From: an uncultured Eubacteriales bacterium
GTDB taxonomy: Bacteria; Bacillota; Clostridia; Oscillospirales; CAG-272
Length of the DNA: 7,073 nucleotides
Assembly: GCA_900546695.1 (NCBI GenBank)
Contig: URDX01000051.1
Span: 1 to 7,073 of the forward strand
Direction: 5' to 3'
The notes beneath the pieces were generated by a model. The model was not told where the DNA came from, made no database searches, and saw only the letters and a list, made by a program, of their open reading frames with translations. Shown in pieces: positions 1 to 3,764 of the stretch; position 1 is the first letter of the stretch, and every line of letters starts with the position of its first letter. The position numbers and the translations under genes were made by a program.

Positions 1-67
1 CGAAAACCGTCTCTGCCGTACGTTTGTACGGCGATGAGGCGGTTTTCGACGCTTCTGCGTCTTTTTT
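1..67 (+). terminator. Tandem hairpins ending in a T-tract (terminator of an upstream gene)
   Basis: A long hairpin pairs 1-13 with 36-48 (one G-U pair), with an inner stem GCCGTAC (15-21) / GTACGGC (26-32) and loop GTTT. A short hairpin GACGC (48-52) TTCT GCGTC (57-61) follows and runs directly into six T (62-67). The second hairpin plus T-tract is a standard intrinsic terminator for plus-strand transcription arriving from outside the window. The gene it serves is not visible. The two stems share only base 48, so they can nearly coexist. Confidence 0.75.
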
Positions 68-260
68 ATCTCTCCCCGATTCGGTGCGTCAGGAATTCTG
101 ACGGATTCCTGCATGAGGGTGTATGCTTTCGCTTTTTCGTGCATGAAAACATGTTGACGGTTCGGCGCGCGGCAGGTTTGTTGGCTTGGTGAGCGATCAT
201 GATGAATTTCCATTGCGTAAAACAGCGTATGCAGCTATCATCCCGCGACGCAGAAATATA
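68..260. other. Intergenic stretch with no supported gene
   Basis: I see no credible coding region or known RNA here. Two mutually exclusive small hairpins can form: CGTCAG (87-92) / CTGACG (98-103), and CAGGAAT (90-96) / ATTCCTG (105-111). A TTGACG at 154-159 lacks a matching -10 box. Longer open frames over this part are compositionally poor and lack ribosome binding sites. Confidence 0.5.
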
Positions 261-294
261 AAAACAGGTCCGTGACAGCTCACGGACCTGTTTT
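261..294 (-). terminator. Bidirectional intrinsic terminator downstream of yjbQ
   Basis: There is a perfect 15-bp inverted repeat (261-275 with 280-294) around the loop CAGC. Its outer ends are A-rich on the left and T-rich on the right, so it gives a U-tract on either strand; the minus-strand run is the longer one. It lies about 87 nt beyond the yjbQ stop codon and is the natural 3' end of that minus-strand transcript. Confidence 0.85.
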
Positions 295-380
295 CGGCGT
301 GACGGGGTGGAGCGGATGCTTCCGACGCGCCGTGCACACAATTATATAAGGAGAAATTCAAAGAAGTCGGTATACCTGAG

Positions 381-1001
381 TTATCTCTTCCACTGGAGAG
401 TGTAATGAACGTCGTCAGCCTTTTCCTCATCGGTGAACTTATGCAGCGTATTGATGGTCTCGCCGCCGTTCCACTTGCGGTCGCCTACGTCCTCAGTAGT
501 GCCCATAACGGTAACGTTGAGCTGTCTGTGACGCGCGCGGACATGGTCCCAGTCAACAAAGTAGACATGTGCGAATTCGCCGCCGTCAAGAACGCCGTCC
601 TTGATGGTCATAGCCTCGCTTCTGCCGAAGAATACAGAGCGGAGATGACCGTCGGTGTTCATGCTCGTATAGTCGCCGGGCTCGTTTACGTATCTGCCGA
701 ACTGCGTGTGTATCGGACCGGGGTGGCGGTACTGATGCTCCTCGGCAAAGTCGGGAATCATCTTACGCATGATGTCAAGCAGGTCGTGCTGGAGATATTC
801 GAGCTCAAAGCTGTCGATATCGTGCGAGCATTCCTGTACCATAACGGAGCAGGTGGTGTGGTGCGAAGCGATGGTGACGGTTCCGTTCTTTACGCCGGAA
901 GCCTCGACAATGTGAATGATCTCGCTTGTTACATCGTGAAAGGTGGGTATCCAACCTCTCGACTGGAGCTCGAGCTCCTTCTGAAATACCTTGAATTCCA
1001 T
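381..1001 (-). CDS. yjbQ: YjbQ family protein (UPF0047; 'secondary thiamine-phosphate synthase enzyme')
   Basis: This 206-residue protein belongs to the YjbQ/UPF0047 family. Some members show weak thiamine-phosphate synthase activity, but their physiological role is not settled. It is probably cytosolic, as no signal peptide or membrane segment is visible. Family hallmarks seen are the HHTTCSVMVQE segment (residues 47-57), YRHPGP (91-96), the GHLRSVFFG block (118-126) and the strand ending in NVTVMG (162-167). The E. coli protein has about 138 residues, so this is a long version with extra material in the middle and a charged tail of about 39 residues after the core. The start at 1001 was preferred over an in-frame ATG at 1103 because it follows an AGGAGG site by a few bases and lies downstream of a strong promoter, whereas the longer frame would run through that promoter. 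It is a single-gene transcript, divergent from the SIS gene. Family identity is firm; the enzymatic role is not. Confidence 0.9.
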   Translation of the reverse strand: MEFKVFQKELELQSRGWIPTFHDVTSEIIHIVEASGVKNGTVTIASHHTTCSVMVQECSHDIDSFELEYLQHDLLDIMRKMIPDFAEEHQYRHPGPIHTQFGRYVNEPGDYTSMNTDGHLRSVFFGRSEAMTIKDGVLDGGEFAHVYFVDWDHVRARHRQLNVTVMGTTEDVGDRKWNGGETINTLHKFTDEEKADDVHYTLQWKR

Positions 1002-1030
1002 AATTTCCTCCTGAGAAATCGTATTATGTA

Positions 1031-1048
1031 CGGCATACCGTGATGCCG
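1031..1048 (-). repeat. Inverted repeat CGGCAT/ATGCCG in the yjbQ leader
   Basis: CGGCAT (1031-1036) and ATGCCG (1043-1048) are perfect 6-bp arms around a 6-nt centre, inside the predicted 5' untranslated leader of yjbQ. A further CGGCAT copy at 1061-1066 overlaps the yjbQ -10 box. They could form an RNA hairpin or a protein-binding site; nothing in the sequence decides between these. Confidence 0.4.
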
Positions 1049-1064
1049 AAAGCATTACGACGGC

Positions 1065-1093
1065 ATTATAACACAATTCGCGATAAAAATCAA
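1065..1093 (-). promoter_or_regulatory. Sigma-A type promoter of yjbQ
   Basis: On the minus strand, TTGATT (-35, 1088-1093) is followed by a 17-base spacer and a perfect TATAAT (-10, 1065-1070). The predicted transcription start is near 1058, giving a leader of about 57 nt before the ATG at 1001. Confidence 0.85.
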
Positions 1094-1113
1094 TCGTTTT
1101 CATGATAATAAGG

Positions 1114-1142
1114 TTGCTTTTTGAACATGTAAGTAGTATAAT
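1114..1142 (+). promoter_or_regulatory. Sigma-A type promoter of the SIS-domain gene
   Basis: TTGCTT (-35, 1114-1119), a 17-base spacer and a perfect TATAAT (-10, 1137-1142) predict a start near 1149-1150. It is back-to-back with the yjbQ promoter, the two -35 boxes being about 20 bp apart, so one bound protein could affect both. I see no clear shared operator. Confidence 0.8.
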
Positions 1143-1249
1143 CTTTACATAGACGGCGGTTTGTGGTGCGGAGAGGATGCTTTTCGGCGCAGAGCCGCGC
1201 GAATATGACGAAAGGATGCTCGCGCCGAGCGTGGCGGGCGAACATAAGG

Positions 1250-1858
1250 ATGAAAAGGGAAGCCGTCGAGGCGGTGCATGCCGCCTACAAAATAGAGGAA
1301 GAATGTCTGCGCGAGATGCAGGAGTATATTGACGACGAGGCGTATTCGCGCGCTGTTGCGCTGCTCTCGGGCGCGCCGCGGATAGGCACGTGCGGCTGCG
1401 GTCATTCGGGGATAATCTGTCAGCATTTTTCGCATCTGCTGTGCTGCATAGAGCGCCCGTCGCGATTTATTTCGCCCGCAGAGGCGGTGCACGGTGCGAC
1501 GGGATTTCTGCAGCGGGGCGACGTTATGGTGTTCGCTTCACGCGGCGGAAAGACAAAGGAGCTGCTGCCCATACTCGATATCTGCAAGCATAAGGGGGTA
1601 TCGGTCATAACGGTGACCGAGAACCTCGAGTCGCCGCTTGCGCTCGGTGCGGATGTCGTGCTGCGTCAGCATGTAAACCGCGAGACGGATAAGTATAATG
1701 CGCAGGGAACGACCTCGACGACCGCGCTTTGCATGATTTTTCACGCGCTTCAGGCGGCGCTTATCGAAGAAACGGGCTACCGCGCGGAGCAGTTTGCCGT
1801 TATTCATCCGGGCGGGGCGGTCGGCGAGCGGCTGAACAAAAAATCACTTGATATCTGA
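1250..1858 (+). CDS. SIS-domain protein, KpsF/GutQ-like sugar-phosphate isomerase without CBS domains
   Basis: This is a single SIS (sugar isomerase) domain of 202 residues. It resembles the N-terminal half of arabinose-5-phosphate isomerases of the KpsF/KdsD/GutQ type. Matching blocks are the helix before the fold (about 15-37), the phosphosugar loop GCGHSG (49-54), SPAEAVHGATG (75-85), the TTSTTA block (154-159) and the closing FAVIHPGGAVGERL (182-195). Compared from memory with E. coli KdsD (K59, E111, E152, H193), three catalytic residues are kept (E104, E145, H186), but the lysine is replaced by H52. The usual SGE loop reads SRGGK (97-101). The paired CBS domains are absent and the gene stops cleanly after the isomerase domain. 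The start is uncertain: ATG 1250 fits the family length best but has only a weak GGCGGG upstream; GTG 1163 and ATG 1205 are in frame but add an Arg/Ser/Cys-rich, unconvincing N-terminus. The gene is monocistronic, so the substrate cannot be inferred from neighbours. Confidence 0.85.
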   Translation: MKREAVEAVHAAYKIEEECLREMQEYIDDEAYSRAVALLSGAPRIGTCGCGHSGIICQHFSHLLCCIERPSRFISPAEAVHGATGFLQRGDVMVFASRGGKTKELLPILDICKHKGVSVITVTENLESPLALGADVVLRQHVNRETDKYNAQGTTSTTALCMIFHALQAALIEETGYRAEQFAVIHPGGAVGERLNKKSLDI

Positions 1859-1871
1859 AAAGCTGGTTATA

Positions 1872-1913
1872 TATCCGAATGTCTATCCCATGGAGATGCC
1901 TAAAGTTCGGATA
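1872..1913. repeat. Inverted repeat TATCCGAA/TTCGGATA after the SIS gene
   Basis: Perfect 8-bp arms at 1872-1879 and 1906-1913 are separated by 26 nt and sit between the SIS stop codon and its terminator. There is no T-tract next to it, so it is not itself a terminator; it may be an mRNA 3'-end structure. Confidence 0.45.
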
Positions 1914-1942
1914 CTTTTACATTGTGTCACGCATAAAGGCTT

Positions 1943-1975
1943 CCGCAGACGGTCAGACTGTCTGCGGGGCTTTTT
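1943..1975 (+). terminator. Intrinsic terminator of the SIS-domain gene
   Basis: CCGCAGAC (1943-1950) pairs with GTCTGCGG (1960-1967), extendable by G-U pairs, and is followed by GGC and five T (1971-1975). It isolates the SIS gene from the rubrerythrin operon. Confidence 0.85.
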
Positions 1976-1981
1976 GCATTT

Positions 1982-1999
1982 TCGAAAAAAATATTTCGA
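1982..1999. repeat. Inverted repeat TCGAAA-N6-TTTCGA upstream of the rbr promoter
   Basis: Perfect 6-bp arms (1982-1987, 1994-1999) in an A/T-rich block end 7 bp before the -35 box, with the centre near -51. The left arm overlaps a 10-bp palindrome TTTTCGAAAA (1979-1988). It could be a regulator site or simply an A/T-rich promoter upstream element. Confidence 0.4.
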
Positions 2000-2006
2000 T
2001 TTCCTA

Positions 2007-2035
2007 TTGACAAACCGATAAAAATAGTGTATTAT
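2007..2035 (+). promoter_or_regulatory. Strong sigma-A promoter of the rbr-perR-rubredoxin operon
   Basis: A perfect TTGACA (-35, 2007-2012), a 17-base spacer and TATTAT (-10, 2030-2035) predict a transcription start near 2042, about 39 nt before the rubrerythrin ATG. Confidence 0.9.
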
Positions 2036-2060
2036 CTTATCAGGAACAATTCCTAATAAG
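2036..2060. promoter_or_regulatory. Palindromic operator-like site at the rbr transcription start
   Basis: An 11-base arm CTTATCAGGAA (2036-2046) and its near-complement TTCCTAATAAG (2050-2060, 10 of 11 matching) flank the centre CAA. It begins directly after the -10 box and spans the predicted start of transcription, where bound protein would block RNA polymerase. A Fur/PerR-type regulator is encoded in the same operon, so PerR autoregulation is the simplest reading. The GGAA/TTCC core differs from the Bacillus per box. Confidence 0.65.
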
Positions 2061-2080
2061 AAACGAACAGGAGAAATAAC

Positions 2081-2623
2081 ATGAAAAACACAAAATACAG
2101 CGGCACACAGACAGAAAAGAACCTTATGGAGGCTTTTGCAGGCGAATCGCAGGCAAGAAACAAGTATACCTACTTTGCTTCGGTGGCAAAGAAGCAGGGC
2201 TTTGAGCAGATTGCGGATATTTTTCTGAGGACGGCGGAAAACGAGAAGGAGCATGCAAAGCTGTGGTTCAAGGAGCTGAGCGGCATCGGTGACACCGCAG
2301 AGAACCTGGCGGCAGCCGCAGAGGGCGAGAATTTCGAGTGGACGGACATGTATGACGGCTTTGCAAAGACCGCGGAGGAAGAGGGATTCCCGGAGCTTGC
2401 GGCGCGCTTCCGCCTTGTCGGTGAAATTGAGCGCCATCACGAGGAGCGCTATCGCGCGCTGCTCCGCAACGTTGAAACCGCAGAGGTATTCCGCAAGAGC
2501 GAGGTTAAGGTGTGGGAGTGCCGCAATTGCGGACACATCGTTGTGGGCACGGAAGCGCCCGCCGTCTGCCCGACCTGCAATCACCCGCAGAGCTATTTCG
2601 AGGTACATGCGGAGAATTATTAA
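2081..2623 (+). CDS. rbr: Rubrerythrin (NADH-linked peroxide reductase component)
   Basis: Rubrerythrin reduces hydrogen peroxide to water in the cytosol of anaerobes, using a di-iron centre fed by a rubredoxin-type FeS4 domain. The N-terminal four-helix ferritin-like domain (about 8-132) shows the family's AFAGESQARNKY segment (18-29). Likely iron ligands are E22, E55 with H58 (ExxH), E83 with E86 (ExxE) and E117 with H120 (ExxH). The C-terminal rubredoxin-like domain (about 143-180) has C147-x2-C150 and C163-x2-C166. The length of 180 is close to other clostridial rubrerythrins, and both domains look complete. ATG 2081 follows an AGGAG site closely. It is the first gene of a three-gene operon; the next gene starts 29 nt downstream. 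A palindrome over the transcription start suggests strong inducible control by the PerR-like regulator. Confidence 0.97.
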   Translation: MKNTKYSGTQTEKNLMEAFAGESQARNKYTYFASVAKKQGFEQIADIFLRTAENEKEHAKLWFKELSGIGDTAENLAAAAEGENFEWTDMYDGFAKTAEEEGFPELAARFRLVGEIERHHEERYRALLRNVETAEVFRKSEVKVWECRNCGHIVVGTEAPAVCPTCNHPQSYFEVHAENY

Positions 2624-2652
2624 TCACAGCTGACAGGGAAAAGGTCTGAATT

Positions 2653-3066
2653 TTGAAAGCAAGAAGAGAAACCAAACAGCGGCGGCTCGTTCTCGACGCC
2701 GTACGCTCACGGCGCGACCACCCTACCGCAGAGCAGATATACGAGAGCGTACACGCCAGCGATGAGCATGTCAGCCGCGGGACCGTGTACAGAAATCTCG
2801 CGCTGCTCGCGGAGGACGGCGAGATAAATCACGTTAAGGTCCCGGGGGCAGACCGCTTTGACCTGACGGTCGAGCTGCATTGCCATCTGATCTGCGTCCG
2901 CTGCGGTCGGGTGTGTGACGCGCCCGCCGAATACCGTCATGAGCTTGACGAGCAGGTCGCGGCACAGACGGGCTACGGCAGCGTCCGCCATCGGACGGTC
3001 TATGAGGGCATCTGCCCCGATTGTCTTGCGGCTGAATCGGATGAGAGTCGGTCGGCAGGGCTTTAA
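2653..3066 (+). CDS. perR: PerR-like peroxide-sensing Fur-family repressor
   Basis: This 137-residue Fur-superfamily repressor has an N-terminal winged helix (about 5-62; recognition helix near SRGTVYRNLALL, 41-52) and a metal-binding dimerisation domain. The structural zinc cysteines are C81/C84 and C121/C124. Residues H23, D70, H76, H78 and D89 align with all five regulatory-metal ligands of B. subtilis PerR (H37, D85, H91, H93, D104, from memory). The aspartate at the last position is the PerR-type choice that favours peroxide-driven oxidation over plain iron or zinc sensing. The start is TTG at 2653, with AAGG 8 nt upstream; no ATG lies near enough to keep the helix. It sits between two peroxide-detoxifying genes, which supports the assignment. 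It has no promoter of its own, so it is probably autoregulated from the palindrome upstream of rbr. A generic Fur or Zur protein is possible but less likely. Confidence 0.92.
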   Translation: MKARRETKQRRLVLDAVRSRRDHPTAEQIYESVHASDEHVSRGTVYRNLALLAEDGEINHVKVPGADRFDLTVELHCHLICVRCGRVCDAPAEYRHELDEQVAAQTGYGSVRHRTVYEGICPDCLAAESDESRSAGL

Positions 3067-3095
3067 AAACAATAAATATTAAAGGAGAAATCGAT

Positions 3096-3251
3096 ATGAA
3101 ATACGTATGCAGTCTTTGCGGCTTTGAGTATGACGAGGAAAAGGGCTACCCCGAGGGCGGGATAGCGCCCGGTACGCCGTGGGACGAGCTTCCCGAGGAT
3201 TTTGAATGCCCGCTCTGCGGCGTCGGTCGGGAAATGTTTGAGCAGGAATAA
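3096..3251 (+). CDS. rd: Rubredoxin
   Basis: This small 51-residue electron carrier has a single iron held by four cysteines: C5-x2-C8 (start MKYVCSLCGFEYDEE) and C38-x2-C41 (FECPLCGVG). Family marks are the aromatic residue before the first cysteine pair, the YDEEKG turn, PGTPWDELPEDF (25-36) and the glycine pair around the second knuckle. The length is normal. ATG 3096 follows a strong AAAGGAG (3081-3087). It lies 29 nt after the Fur-family gene and before the operon terminator, so it is the third gene of the peroxide operon. It probably passes electrons from an NAD(P)H:rubredoxin oxidoreductase, not encoded here, to rubrerythrin. Confidence 0.97.
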   Translation: MKYVCSLCGFEYDEEKGYPEGGIAPGTPWDELPEDFECPLCGVGREMFEQE

Positions 3252-3279
3252 GCTCGCGTTATATCGCATGTAATATTAC

Positions 3280-3320
3280 CTCCCCCGATGCCCGATTTGC
3301 GGTGTCGGGGGAGAGTTTTT
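3280..3320 (+). terminator. Intrinsic terminator of the rbr operon
   Basis: CTCCCCCGA (3280-3288) pairs perfectly with TCGGGGGAG (3305-3313), followed by AG and five T (3316-3320). The 16-nt inner part may fold further. It separates the peroxide operon from the SRP RNA promoter. Confidence 0.9.
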
Positions 3321-3383
3321 CGCGGCGGGGCAGACGGCGGAGCACGTTTTTTCCGACAAGGCGAAATTTATGCCGCAAAGGAC

Positions 3384-3412
3384 TTGAATTTTTTTCGCGT
3401 CTCTGTTATAAT
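3384..3412 (+). promoter_or_regulatory. Strong sigma-A promoter of SRP RNA (and probably dnaX)
   Basis: TTGAAT (-35, 3384-3389), a 17-base spacer and a perfect TATAAT (-10, 3407-3412) predict a start near 3419, about 12 nt before the mature SRP RNA terminal helix. No separate promoter is visible between the SRP RNA and dnaX. Confidence 0.9.
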
Positions 3413-3430
3413 AATATAGCTATGAATAAG

Positions 3431-3738
3431 CAAGGCAAGACATGATGTAAGGTCATACCGGCCGGGGAGACAGCGGTGCCCTGTTACCTGCAATCCGCTA
3501 CAGCAGGGGTGGTTTCCCCCCGAGAGGGGCGCGTGCGTGCAGTCTGCACCGATATGAAAGTGTTGACGGATTGGCCTTGCGCAATTGACGGCTGTGAACC
3601 ATGTCAGGCGGGGAACCGAGCAGCATTAAACAGTTACGTCGATGTGCCGCAAGCAAGCCTGTCCTGAGCTGAATTATCGGCGGCGTGTATGTGTGCGTTT
3701 CGATGGGGGGTGTATGGCCTTACAATGTGCCTTGCCTT
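3431..3738 (+). ncRNA. ffs: Signal recognition particle RNA, large bacterial type with Alu domain
   Basis: This is the RNA scaffold of the signal recognition particle, which binds Ffh and directs membrane and secreted proteins to the translocon. The ends pair in a long helix: AAGGCA (3432-3437) opposes TGCCTT (3733-3738), and GTAAGGTCATACC opposes GGTGTATGGCCTTAC further in. The 5' part carries the Alu-domain signature CAGCGGTGCCCTGT...CCTGCAATCCGCT (from 3471), close to B. subtilis scRNA as I recall it. The S-domain tip is intact: CAGG (3605-3608), stem CGG/CCG, GGAA tetraloop (3612-3615) and AGCAGC (3619-3624), the Ffh M-domain site. The size of about 308 nt fits the large Bacillota type. 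The exact mature ends depend on processing and are estimated from the closing helix. dnaX starts 26 nt downstream. Confidence 0.96.
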
Positions 3739-3764
3739 TATTTTAGGTGTGAGGAGGAGAGAGA

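Noticed and set aside
199..261. Small open frame (20 codons) ending at the 261-294 terminator
   Set aside because: No clear ribosome binding site or promoter; the TTGACG at 154-159 has no credible -10 box, and the terminator is explained by yjbQ.
405..1043. Plus-strand open frame of 212 codons opposite yjbQ
   Set aside because: It is the complement of a clearly recognisable gene, with no ribosome binding site or family motif.
1883..2608. Minus-strand open frame of 241 codons opposite rubrerythrin
   Set aside because: Most of it is antisense to a certain gene; its product is Leu/Cys/Arg-rich shadow sequence and its 3' part crosses a terminator and a promoter.
3476..3667. 63-codon open frame starting near 3476
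   Set aside because: It lies wholly inside the SRP RNA, whose conserved elements explain the sequence.
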